64,000 nt of DNA from Confluentibacter citreus (lineage in GTDB: Bacteria; Bacteroidota; Bacteroidia; Flavobacteriales; Flavobacteriaceae), in NCBI RefSeq assembly GCF_002807055.1, contig NZ_NIXN01000009.1, forward strand, positions 157,547 to 221,546. Direction: 5' to 3'. Each line of letters begins with the position of its first letter. The first letter of the stretch is position 1. The notes under the pieces were generated by a model. That model searched no databases, had not been told where the DNA came from, and saw only the letters and a program-made list of their open reading frames with translations. The translations under genes were made by a program, and so were the position numbers. Shown here in pieces: positions 17,810-26,030 of the stretch.

Positions 17810-19165
17810 ATGAACGTACATTTTATAGCTATTGGTGGTTCTGCCATGCACAATTTAGCAATCGCACTACATAATAAAGGATACCAAGTTACAGGAAGCG
17901 ACGATGAAATTTTTGAACCTTCAAAATCCAGATTAAACGCCAAAGGGCTATTGCCAGAAACCTATGGTTGGTATCCAGAAAAAATCAATTCAACTATTGA
18001 TGCTATTGTGTTGGGGATGCACGCCAAGGCAGATAACCCCGAGTTGCTGAAAGCCCAAGAATTAGGCTTGAAAATTTACAGTTATCCTGAATTTTTATAT
18101 GAACAATCCAAAAATAAAACCCGAGTGGTTATAGGCGGAAGCCACGGAAAAACCACGATTACCTCTATGATTCTTCACGTGATGCATTACCATGATAAAG
18201 ATGTGGATTACATGGTAGGTGCCCAATTGGAAGGGTTTGATGTGATGGTGAAACTGACAGAAGAAAATGATTTTATGGTTCTTGAAGGTGATGAATATTT
18301 AAGTTCACCAATTGATAGACGTCCAAAATTTCATTTGTACAAACCCAATATAGCCTTGTTGAGCGGTATTGCTTGGGATCATATTAATGTATTTCCAACT
18401 TATGATAATTATGTGGAACAGTTTCGAATTTTTATAGATTCTATAGTTAGTGGAGGCAGTATTACCTATAATGAAGAAGACCCTGAAGTAAAACGTGTGG
18501 TGGAGGTTAGTGTGAATACCATTCGGAAATTACCATACAAAACCCCAAACTATACCGTGGAAAACGGACAAACACTATTAGAAACTCCTGAAGGACCATT
18601 GCCGATTGAGGTTTTTGGAAAACACAATTTAAACAATCTTGCTGGAGCCAAATGGATTTGCCAGCATATGGGCATTGATGAAGATGATTTTTATGAAGCC
18701 ATTGCAAGCTTTAAAGGAGCTAGCAAACGTCTGGAAAAAATCGCTGAAAGTAAAACAAGTGTCGCCTATAAAGATTTTGCACATTCACCAAGTAAAGTAG
18801 AAGCTACTACCAAAGCAGTAAAAGAACAATACAGCAATAGAACGTTGGTGGCGTGTTTGGAATTACATACCTATAGCAGTTTAAATGCCGAATTTTTAAA
18901 AGAATATAAAGGGGCACTTGATGCTGCCGATGTTGCGGTGGTGTTTTACTCACCTCATGCTGTTGAAATTAAAAAGCTTAAAGAAGTCACCCACGAGCAA
19001 ATAGCAAATGCTTTTGAACGTGACGATTTAATTATTTATACCAATCCAGACGATTTTAAACAATTTTTATTCTCCCAAGACTTCAATAATAAAGCGTTAT
19101 TGTTAATGAGTTCTGGTAATTATGGTGGCCTTAATTTTGATGAGGTTAAAGGGTTGATTGAGTGA
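17810..19165 (+). CDS. mpl: Mpl-type Mur ligase (UDP-MurNAc : L-Ala-gamma-D-Glu-meso-Dap ligase)
   Basis: 451 residues. The N-terminal 'VHFIAIGGSAMHNLA' nucleotide-sugar site, the P-loop 'GGSHGKTTITSMI', and the C-terminal 'DFAHSPSKVEATTKAV' (Mpl version of the Mur ligase DYAHHP motif) place it in the Mpl branch, which reattaches the recycled tripeptide to UDP-MurNAc. It lacks the features of MurC, although both start similarly. Cytoplasmic. The gene is transcribed alone, with its own promoter and a REP-like element after its stop. Confidence 0.9.
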   Translation: MNVHFIAIGGSAMHNLAIALHNKGYQVTGSDDEIFEPSKSRLNAKGLLPETYGWYPEKINSTIDAIVLGMHAKADNPELLKAQELGLKIYSYPEFLYEQSKNKTRVVIGGSHGKTTITSMILHVMHYHDKDVDYMVGAQLEGFDVMVKLTEENDFMVLEGDEYLSSPIDRRPKFHLYKPNIALLSGIAWDHINVFPTYDNYVEQFRIFIDSIVSGGSITYNEEDPEVKRVVEVSVNTIRKLPYKTPNYTVENGQTLLETPEGPLPIEVFGKHNLNNLAGAKWICQHMGIDEDDFYEAIASFKGASKRLEKIAESKTSVAYKDFAHSPSKVEATTKAVKEQYSNRTLVACLELHTYSSLNAEFLKEYKGALDAADVAVVFYSPHAVEIKKLKEVTHEQIANAFERDDLIIYTNPDDFKQFLFSQDFNNKALLLMSSGNYGGLNFDEVKGLIE

Positions 19166-19174
19166 TTTTGTTTT

Positions 19175-19313
19175 GTCATGTCTGCTTAGGCAGGCATCCA
19201 GTTTGGGAATTATAATGTTGTTTTAGTTGCCAATTTTTTTTGTGCTGATTTTACTCTTTTTTGAGAGCGATAAAGCGGTTCAAAAAACAGATTCCTGCCT
19301 ACGCAGGAATGAC
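19175..19313. repeat. REP-like paired palindromic element
   Basis: Two stems in opposite orientation flank about 95 bases: TGTCTGC-TTAG-GCAGGCA (19179-19196) and ATTCCTGC-CTAC-GCAGGAAT (19291-19310). The ends are GTCAT and ATGAC. The layout matches the element at 3494-3580. It fills the gap between the convergent mpl and esterase genes and may also act as a terminator for both. Confidence 0.65.
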
Positions 19314-19319
19314 AACCAT

Positions 19320-20384
19320 TCACTTAACCTTATTTAATGTTTGAGTCCCTCCGTAAGTTATTAAATCAAAACCTTCAACGGCGTTATTAGTTTCTTTAAA
19401 GTGAATATTAAAGAACTGAGAAGTCGAATAAAAATGGGTTTCTGAATTCGCTAAAAGTGGCATGCTAGAACCATGAGCATATAATCTCAATTCATTATTT
19501 TCATTCTTTATTTCCGCTTTACCGTCGCCTAATTGATACATTCCCACATATTTATTCAAAATAGCATCACTTAATTTTAATTGATTTCTTTCAAAGACAT
19601 ATTGTAAGCCTCTAGAATAAGTTTCACTTTTTGTTCCTGAATGGCCTGTGTTTTCTAACACTTTAGAATGTAACCTAACATTTTTATACTGTCTGCTCTT
19701 CATCTTGTCAGCAAATGCTTCAAAATTAGATTTGCCACTTTCCACATCACCAACGGTCATATAAACACTTGTAGGTTTATCAGATTGTTTTTCTGAAAAT
19801 GCTTTTTCAAAACCACTTAAAATACCATTGTCCCCACCCAAAGCGGGGCTTGCCGCTACGTAACCCGTAAACATATCGGTATGCGTGAATAACGCGTATA
19901 AAGTAAACAACCCTCCTAAAGAACAGCCCATTAAGGTTCTATGGCTATTATCTACTTTGTAATTGCTTTCAATAAAAGGGAATAGTTCAGTTTTCATAAA
20001 ATCTAAAAACAAATCGGCTCCCCCAGTGGCGTTTGTTGGTATGTAATCCCTTGATCGAAGCATATTTGGATTCGGATTTTCTCCTCCCCACGTAACGCCT
20101 ACTATAATGGCTTCCGGAATAAAACCATCATAATATTGCTGTCCATAAATAGCAGTTACCAGCGAAAAATCCCATTGGGAATCCATTAAATAAATAACAG
20201 GGTACTTTTTGGTGCTATTTTCATAACCTGAAGGCAGCATAATGTGTAGTTCATATTCTTGTCCAGAAACAATATTGGATGTTAGTTTTCTTATTTGGGA
20301 ACCAGAAATGGTTACTTCTGGGTATTGCTGTGCATTTAGTGTGAAAGCACTAATTAAAAACAGGAGGGTTACAAATTTTTTCAT
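19320..20384 (-). CDS. Secreted esterase, enterochelin-esterase-like alpha/beta hydrolase
   Basis: 354 residues with a signal peptide (MKKFVTLLFLISAFTLNAQ). The domain is the putative esterase family (PF00756 type): 'YPVIYLMDSQWDF', nucleophile elbow 'MGCSLGGLFTLYALF', and a His in 'LENTGHSGTKSE'. Members cleave acyl or siderophore esters; no siderophore genes are nearby, so the substrate is open. About 80 extra C-terminal residues ('YVGMYQLGDGKAEIKNENN') resemble the small beta domain that follows some such esterases. It is the last of three same-strand genes. Confidence 0.88.
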   Translation of the reverse strand: MKKFVTLLFLISAFTLNAQQYPEVTISGSQIRKLTSNIVSGQEYELHIMLPSGYENSTKKYPVIYLMDSQWDFSLVTAIYGQQYYDGFIPEAIIVGVTWGGENPNPNMLRSRDYIPTNATGGADLFLDFMKTELFPFIESNYKVDNSHRTLMGCSLGGLFTLYALFTHTDMFTGYVAASPALGGDNGILSGFEKAFSEKQSDKPTSVYMTVGDVESGKSNFEAFADKMKSRQYKNVRLHSKVLENTGHSGTKSETYSRGLQYVFERNQLKLSDAILNKYVGMYQLGDGKAEIKNENNELRLYAHGSSMPLLANSETHFYSTSQFFNIHFKETNNAVEGFDLITYGGTQTLNKVK

Positions 20385-20402
20385 TATTAGTTTAAGCTGT
20401 AA

Positions 20403-21176
20403 TTAGTAATCTGAATATTCAGTTGGAGTAAAGAACATAATATCTGCTTTCGAAACATTGTTTTTGTATTCAGTCTTGGCACTTAATACTTTCCACTCTG
20501 GAGAAGAAAAGAATACTTTCCATAGTTCGTCGCGACTTGTTTGATTAGAGAATGTCGTCATGTACATCAAGTTTGGCATGTTGTTGCCCGAAATGACTTC
20601 GCCATAAAAAACGGCATTAAAATTAAGGCTACCAAATAGTTTGACTTCGCCTCCTTTATTGAACATTTCAATTTTATTTTTTAGAATGGCTTCTGTGGAA
20701 GCTTCATAGCTTCTTAATTCATAAACCCGTTCATCTCTTGGGCCGGTCAACGGTGTTGGAGTTACATGAGGATGCTCAGAGAACGCTTGTAATAGGGTAG
20801 ATTCTATGCGTAAATAAGGTTTTTCATTAAAAGGTGCGTTTAAGTAATGAGCTCCAGCGGTTAAATAAACGTTGTCATTTGATAATTGGTTATCCAAACC
20901 AGAGAACTGCTCCAATGATGAAAACGGAATTAAAACCATCATTTTCTTGATGGAATCAGACTCTATCGTCTTAGGTTTAAAAACACCAACAGGTTTTATG
21001 CCTAATCTTTTTAAAGCAGGTAAATAAGCGTCTTTTAGGAAGTTTTCGGTAGTTTCCATTTGTTGCTCGGTGTTCATCAAATAGGTTTTTATTTGATAAA
21101 TGTCTTTATTTTGAGAAAGGAGTTTACTACTTAATAGAATTAATGGGATAAAAAGAAGAAGTGTTGTTTTTTTCAT
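20403..21176 (-). CDS. NIPSNAP family protein, secreted
   Basis: 257 residues with a signal peptide (MKKTTLLLFIPLILLSSKLL). Two NIPSNAP-like ferredoxin-fold units are visible: the first from 'DIYQIKTYLMN' and the second from 'RVYELRSYEAS', the typical opening of this family. The end 'ADIMFFTPTEYSDY' is also typical of Bacteroidota members. The family has no agreed biochemical role. It lies 18 bases before the esterase gene and 49 after the dienelactone-hydrolase gene on the same strand, so the three probably form one transcript. Confidence 0.9.
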   Translation of the reverse strand: MKKTTLLLFIPLILLSSKLLSQNKDIYQIKTYLMNTEQQMETTENFLKDAYLPALKRLGIKPVGVFKPKTIESDSIKKMMVLIPFSSLEQFSGLDNQLSNDNVYLTAGAHYLNAPFNEKPYLRIESTLLQAFSEHPHVTPTPLTGPRDERVYELRSYEASTEAILKNKIEMFNKGGEVKLFGSLNFNAVFYGEVISGNNMPNLMYMTTFSNQTSRDELWKVFFSSPEWKVLSAKTEYKNNVSKADIMFFTPTEYSDY

Positions 21177-21225
21177 TATTTGGTTTAGTTGGTTTTAATT
21201 AAAAAAGATAATATTATAACTAGAT

Positions 21226-22113
21226 TTATTTAAGTTTCTCCTTAAAAAATGCAATCGTTCTACTCCAAGCCAAATCTGCTGCCTCTTTGTCAAATCGTGG
21301 AGTTGAGTTATTATGAAATCCGTGGTTTACGTTTGGATAAAAATGTACTGTGTATTCAACATTATTTGCTTTTAAAACCTCTTCATAAGCTGGCCAACCC
21401 GCATTAACTCTAGTGTCTAATTCTGCATATTGCAACAATAAAGGTGCTTTAACTTGAGCTGCTTCTTCAGCAGTTGGTTGTCCGCCATAAAAAGGCACGG
21501 CCGCTTTTAGTGTTGGTACTTTTACAGCCATCATATTGGCAATCCAGCCGCCAAAACAAAAGCCTACCACACCAATATTACCATCACAGTTTTCATGGTT
21601 TTTTAAATAATCAAAAGCAGCGATAAAATCTTCAAGCATCTCATTACGGTCTCGTTTACTTTGCATTTCCCTTCCTGCGTCATCATTTCCGGGGTAACCT
21701 CCCAACGGTGATAAGGCATCAGGAGCTAAAGAAATAAAGCCATCTAAAGCGGCTCGTCTTCCAACATCTTCTATATACGGGTTTAATCCTCTATTTTCGT
21801 GTACCACAATAATACCCGGCAATTTACCTTTTATGCCATCTGGTTTTGATAAAAGACCTTTGATAGGGCCGCCTCCTTTTGGTGATTGATAGGTAATATA
21901 CCCAGAATCTAAATTGGGATCATCTGGTTTTACCATCAAATTATCAAGGTAATTAGGCGTTAAAAAGCTTAAAAGGGAAGAAACAGTTAAACCACCTATA
22001 GCATAAAGAGATAGTTTTTCAACAAATTGGCTGCGGTTAATTTTATTATGAGCATAATAATCGTATAAATCAAAAACTTCTTGACTTATGTCTTCTTTTT
22101 TTAATGGGTTCAT
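21226..22113 (-). CDS. Dienelactone hydrolase family protein
   Basis: 295 residues. An N-terminal helical region with a possible membrane segment or Tat-like leader ('KLSLYAIGGLTVSSLLSFL') precedes the hydrolase domain, as in the periplasmic YghX-type members of the family. The domain has the Cys nucleophile motif 'GVVGFCFGGWIANM', an acidic residue in 'LLLQYAELDTRVNAG' and a His in 'FYPNVNHGFHN', the Cys-Asp-His triad of dienelactone hydrolases. The real substrate is unknown. First gene of the three-gene minus-strand group; no promoter match was found before it. Confidence 0.9.
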   Translation of the reverse strand: MNPLKKEDISQEVFDLYDYYAHNKINRSQFVEKLSLYAIGGLTVSSLLSFLTPNYLDNLMVKPDDPNLDSGYITYQSPKGGGPIKGLLSKPDGIKGKLPGIIVVHENRGLNPYIEDVGRRAALDGFISLAPDALSPLGGYPGNDDAGREMQSKRDRNEMLEDFIAAFDYLKNHENCDGNIGVVGFCFGGWIANMMAVKVPTLKAAVPFYGGQPTAEEAAQVKAPLLLQYAELDTRVNAGWPAYEEVLKANNVEYTVHFYPNVNHGFHNNSTPRFDKEAADLAWSRTIAFFKEKLK

Positions 22114-22266
22114 ATGTAATAGTTTTTATCTTAGATTGTTCTTTTATAAAAATACATTATTTATGCTTTGATAAATGTTAAATTAAAATAAGTTGGATGA
22201 AAGAATATACTTTAAAATTTGTAGTTTTATAAGTGTTAATATACAACTTTAATTTAGGCTAGTTAG

Positions 22267-22965
22267 ATGCAAGAAAGACCAACTTCGTTTTCCATAAAAA
22301 ATTGGAGCCAAGACGATCAACCAAGAGAAAAACTCCTTTATAAAGGTAAAGCCACATTAAGTGATGCTGAGTTATTGGCGATTTTAATTGGCTCTGGCAA
22401 TAGGGAGGAAAGTGCTGTGGCTTTATGTAAACGTATTTTTGCAAGTGTTGGTAATAATTTGAGTGAGCTGGGAAAATTATCCATCGCACAATTAATGGAG
22501 TTTAAAGGCATTGGGGAAGCTAAGGCCATAACCATCGCTGCAGCTTTGGAATTGGGTAGAAGAAGAAGAGGCGAAGAAGCTTTAGAAAAGAAAAAAATAA
22601 GTTCTAGCAATTCTGTTTTTGAATTGATGCAGCCCATTATTGGTGAATTGGAACATGAAGAATTCTGGATTATTTTTTTAAATAACTCCAATAAAGTCAT
22701 CCATAAAAAGCAACTGAGCAAAGGCGGCATAACAGGTACGCTAGTTGATGTTCGTTTAGTACTTAAAAATGCTTTAGAAGTTGGTGCTACAGGATTGATA
22801 TTGGCGCATAATCATCCATCGGGGACATTAAAGCCTAGCGAAGCCGATAAACAATTAACAAATAAATTAAAAACCGCATCAGATAGTTTAGATATTAAGG
22901 TTTTGGATCATTTAATTATCACCGAAAAAGCATACTTTAGTTTTGCTGATGAAAGCCTAATTTAG
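22267..22965 (+). CDS. radC: RadC family JAB-domain protein
   Basis: 232 residues. An N-terminal helix-hairpin-helix region ('LMEFKGIGEAKAITIAAAL') is followed by a JAB/MPN metal domain with 'ILAHNHPSGTLKPSEAD', which carries the HxH...D ligands. RadC was once linked to DNA repair; its actual biochemical role is unsettled. The length is normal for the family. It starts a plus-strand run that includes the next three genes. No clear promoter is visible upstream. Confidence 0.94.
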   Translation: MQERPTSFSIKNWSQDDQPREKLLYKGKATLSDAELLAILIGSGNREESAVALCKRIFASVGNNLSELGKLSIAQLMEFKGIGEAKAITIAAALELGRRRRGEEALEKKKISSSNSVFELMQPIIGELEHEEFWIIFLNNSNKVIHKKQLSKGGITGTLVDVRLVLKNALEVGATGLILAHNHPSGTLKPSEADKQLTNKLKTASDSLDIKVLDHLIITEKAYFSFADESLI

Positions 22966-23050
22966 GTTCCTTTTTTAAAAACAAAAAGCCGTTCCATATT
23001 TTATTGATAATTAAGTTATGTACTTTTGGTACTAACAATTTTAGTTTTAA

Positions 23051-24352
23051 ATGTTATTAGTTTACACACATAAAATAACGCCTAGGGTAAAATATATTTT
23101 TAAACATATTTGCACAAGGGTTCTTGGCATAGATGTTTCTTTTACCACTACTATTGAAGAATTTATTGCGCACGATAGTTTAAAAATGTCCTATACAAAA
23201 CAACCTCTTGGGAATGAGTTTTTTATAAAAAGCCATGATATTTTATTTGAACAAGGACTGTCGGACATAGATTTTCATGTTTATACATGGGGCACAACAA
23301 AAGGCTTTTTTTTTAATGGAGAAAAAGGCGTCCTGCCGTATGATATTTTTGCTTCCTCATTTTATTTGTTATCGCGATATGAAGAGTATCTGCCACATGT
23401 GCAGGATGAATACGGTCGGTTTTTAGCAACCGAAAGCGTTGCATATAAACATGATTTTTTGCACCAACCCATTGTAGACATTTGGGCATACAAATTTAAA
23501 GATGCCTTGCAAAATTTTTTTCCAGAATTTCAATTCCCTATTAAAACATATAGTATAAAGCCTATTATAGATGTTCCCTCGGCATATCTTTATAGGTTAA
23601 AAGGGATTATGCGAACTGTAGGCGGCGCCTTAAAGGATGTTTTTAAATTTAATTTTAAGGGATTATATGCCAGGTTTATGGTACTTTTCGGATTGATGCA
23701 CGATCCTTTTGATACCTTTAAATACATTCTAAATAAACAAAAACAAACCAAACATACATTTTTATTCTTCTTTTTAATTGGTGCTTATTCAACCTATGAT
23801 AAAGGTATTAGTGTTAATAAAAAAAAGTTTATTTCATTAATTAAGCAAGTTGCAGATTATTGCAAAGTAGGGTTGAAAACATCCTTTTTTTCAACTGAGG
23901 ATGTTTCTATTTTAAAGAAGGAGAAACTACAAATGGAAGCCATTATAAATACGGCCTTAGTGGCAACCAGACAATCTTTTTCAAAACTTAATTTACCTGA
24001 ATCTTATAGAAATCTAATAGATTTGGAAATACAGGAAGATTATACCATGGGTTATGTAAACCACATTGGTTTTAGGGCAGGATCTTGCACGCCTTTTTTG
24101 TTTTATGACTTAGATTATGAGGTACAGACACCGTTAAAAGTGTATTCATACCATTTAATGGACTACTCGCTTTTAAAAACCCAATCGCTTTTAGATAAAA
24201 AGATAGTGTTGAATGATATTATCTCTGAAATAAAAAAAGTAAATGGTGAGTTTGTCCCCGTGTTTCATAATTATACATTCAGCGATATGGATAAATGGAA
24301 AGGATTTAAGGAATTGTTTAATATTATTTTAGATTCTACTGATGAAGATTAA
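23051..24352 (+). CDS. Polysaccharide-deacetylase-like protein with altered metal-site motifs
   Basis: 433 residues. It resembles a flavobacterial family with an N-terminal region ('FEQGLSDIDFHVYTW', 'PYDIFASSFYLLSRYEEYLP') and a C-terminal NodB-like deacetylase fold ('FFFLIGAYSTYDKGISVN', 'DYTMGYVNHIGFRAGSCTPF'). From memory of relatives, the first metal motif reads IDVDNAY; here it is IDVPSAY (residues 173-179). The GLHPS motif is GLKTS here (274-278). Both changes remove expected metal ligands, so deacetylase activity is doubtful. A -7-like TACTTTTG lies at 23021-23028. The end overlaps the next gene by 11 bases. Confidence 0.8.
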   Translation: MLLVYTHKITPRVKYIFKHICTRVLGIDVSFTTTIEEFIAHDSLKMSYTKQPLGNEFFIKSHDILFEQGLSDIDFHVYTWGTTKGFFFNGEKGVLPYDIFASSFYLLSRYEEYLPHVQDEYGRFLATESVAYKHDFLHQPIVDIWAYKFKDALQNFFPEFQFPIKTYSIKPIIDVPSAYLYRLKGIMRTVGGALKDVFKFNFKGLYARFMVLFGLMHDPFDTFKYILNKQKQTKHTFLFFFLIGAYSTYDKGISVNKKKFISLIKQVADYCKVGLKTSFFSTEDVSILKKEKLQMEAIINTALVATRQSFSKLNLPESYRNLIDLEIQEDYTMGYVNHIGFRAGSCTPFLFYDLDYEVQTPLKVYSYHLMDYSLLKTQSLLDKKIVLNDIISEIKKVNGEFVPVFHNYTFSDMDKWKGFKELFNIILDSTDED

Positions 24353-25031
24353 AGGTATTACCGATGTGTTCTTTGATTTGGACCACACCTTATGGGATTT
24401 TGATAAAAATTCGGCTTTAGCTTTTGATAAAATTTTTAAAATCAATCAGATAGAAATTGATTTAGACGATTTTTTGGTTCATTACAAAGCCATTAATTTA
24501 CAATACTGGAAACTTTACAGAGACGAAAAAATTGATAAAGATGTATTGCGTTTTGGAAGGTTAAACGATACATTTTCAGCATTAAATCATATAATTGAAA
24601 AGGAGCTTATTCAAAAGCTGTCAACCGATTATATAACCTATCTCACAGATAATAATTACTTATATGAGGATGCCATTACCATTTTAGAATATTTGTATAA
24701 AAGCTATAACCTACATATTTTATCCAATGGTTTTGAAGAAGTTCAATCTAAAAAATTAACAAAGTCCAATATTTTGCATTACTTCAAAACAATTACCAAC
24801 GGTGAAGATATTGGTGTAAAAAAACCACATCCACAAATTTTTCATTATGCTATTGAAAAAGCAAATACAAGCATATCTAAAAGCATCATGATTGGCGATG
24901 GCTATGAAGCCGACATTGTAGGAGCTTTAAACATAGGAATGGACGTTATTTTTTTTGATGAATTCCAGAAGCCTGTGGATGCTCATATCAAGAAGGTTAA
25001 TAATTTAATAGAGATAAAAAACTATTTATAG
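24342..25031 (+). CDS. yjjG: YjjG-type HAD noncanonical pyrimidine nucleotidase
   Basis: 229 residues. HAD motif I is 'VFFDLDHTLWDFDKN', motif II is 'LHILSNGF', motif III is the Lys in 'GVKKPHPQIF' and motif IV is 'MIGDGYEADIVGA'. The DLDHTLWDFD start is typical of YjjG/YfnB enzymes, which dephosphorylate nucleoside monophosphates and protect against modified pyrimidines. Its start lies inside the end of the deacetylase-like gene, so the two are translated together, though no functional link is apparent. Confidence 0.9.
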   Translation: MKIKGITDVFFDLDHTLWDFDKNSALAFDKIFKINQIEIDLDDFLVHYKAINLQYWKLYRDEKIDKDVLRFGRLNDTFSALNHIIEKELIQKLSTDYITYLTDNNYLYEDAITILEYLYKSYNLHILSNGFEEVQSKKLTKSNILHYFKTITNGEDIGVKKPHPQIFHYAIEKANTSISKSIMIGDGYEADIVGALNIGMDVIFFDEFQKPVDAHIKKVNNLIEIKNYL

Positions 25032-25124
25032 CTAATTCATCACAATTTTTTTAATTTCATAAAATATAAATACAACACAAAGTGTATATTTACAAACTAG
25101 GGTATAACTATATATTTAATAAAA

Positions 25125-25967
25125 ATGAAAACTAAATTTGCATCGTTGCTTGTTGTCTACTTCCTAGTTACAAGTGTATTTTCCCAGTCAAATCTTAACA
25201 ATTATAAATATGTTATTATTCCTAAAAGGTATACTTTTTTAAAAGACAATGATCAATTTAAATTAAATTCATTAACAGTATTTTTATTCAATAAATATGG
25301 TTTTCAAGCCTTTATGGAAGGTGAGGGTTATCCAGATGATTTAAACGCTGATAAGTGTTTAGCGTTAAATGCGGACCTTTTAAAAGATTCAAGCATGTTT
25401 AAAACTAAGTTTCAATTAGAATTAAATAATTGTGAAGGATTAACTGTATATACAACAAAAGTAGGAGAGAGTAGAGAGAAAGATTTTGATAGAGCTTACA
25501 GCCAGGCGTTAAGAAATGCTTTTAAGGAATTGGAAACGATAAACTACAAGTATGTTCCTAATAATAAAGTTTCTCAACCTGTTACTAAAGATAATAATAA
25601 CCAAACAGAGGTTGTAAAAGAGATTGCACAGTTAAAAGCCGAAATAGAAAACCTTAAGCAAGAAAAGGAAACTAAGGTAGTTATAAGCGAGACACCTAAA
25701 CCTAGTGTGCCTATGGGTGAAGTTTCAAAAGTTATTTCTGCAAGTGATAATGTTTCAGGTGTTTTATATGCTCAGGCCATAGATAATGGTTTTCAATTGG
25801 TGGATAGTTCCCCAAAAGTTGTATATAAAATAAAGAATACGTCTTTGGAAAACGTTTTTATGGTAGAAGGAAAAAATGCCACTTTATATAAAAAAGATGA
25901 CAATTGGATTATGGAGTATTATGAAAATAATGTTTTAAAACAAGACGTCCTGAATATTAAATTTTAA
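25125..25967 (+). CDS. Secreted protein of unknown function
   Basis: 280 residues with a signal peptide (MKTKFASLLVVYFLVTSVFS). After it come 'YKYVIIPKRYTFLKDNDQF' and 'LTVFLFNKYGFQAFMEGE', a fold start I have met only in uncharacterised Bacteroidota proteins. Residues 165-185 ('EIAQLKAEIENLKQEKE') form a short coiled coil, and the C-terminal part ('LYAQAIDNGFQLVDSSPKV' onwards) is a small beta domain. No catalytic motif is visible. A TATATTTA box about 45 bases upstream is a weak promoter candidate. It ends at the long inverted repeat shared with rarA. Confidence 0.8.
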   Translation: MKTKFASLLVVYFLVTSVFSQSNLNNYKYVIIPKRYTFLKDNDQFKLNSLTVFLFNKYGFQAFMEGEGYPDDLNADKCLALNADLLKDSSMFKTKFQLELNNCEGLTVYTTKVGESREKDFDRAYSQALRNAFKELETINYKYVPNNKVSQPVTKDNNNQTEVVKEIAQLKAEIENLKQEKETKVVISETPKPSVPMGEVSKVISASDNVSGVLYAQAIDNGFQLVDSSPKVVYKIKNTSLENVFMVEGKNATLYKKDDNWIMEYYENNVLKQDVLNIKF

Positions 25968-25969
25968 TA

Positions 25970-26030
25970 AGTTAGTTGTTGAGTTGTTTGTTGTTAAGTC
26001 GTGAAGAAACAATCAACTCAACAACTAACT
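25970..26030. terminator. Long inverted repeat between convergent genes, likely bidirectional terminator
   Basis: Arms of 23 bases (25970-25992 and 26008-26030) pair with a single mismatch around a 15-base loop. The left arm starts 3 bases after the stop of the secreted-protein gene and the right arm runs into the rarA stop codon. No long T run follows on either side, so strength as a terminator is uncertain. Confidence 0.55.
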
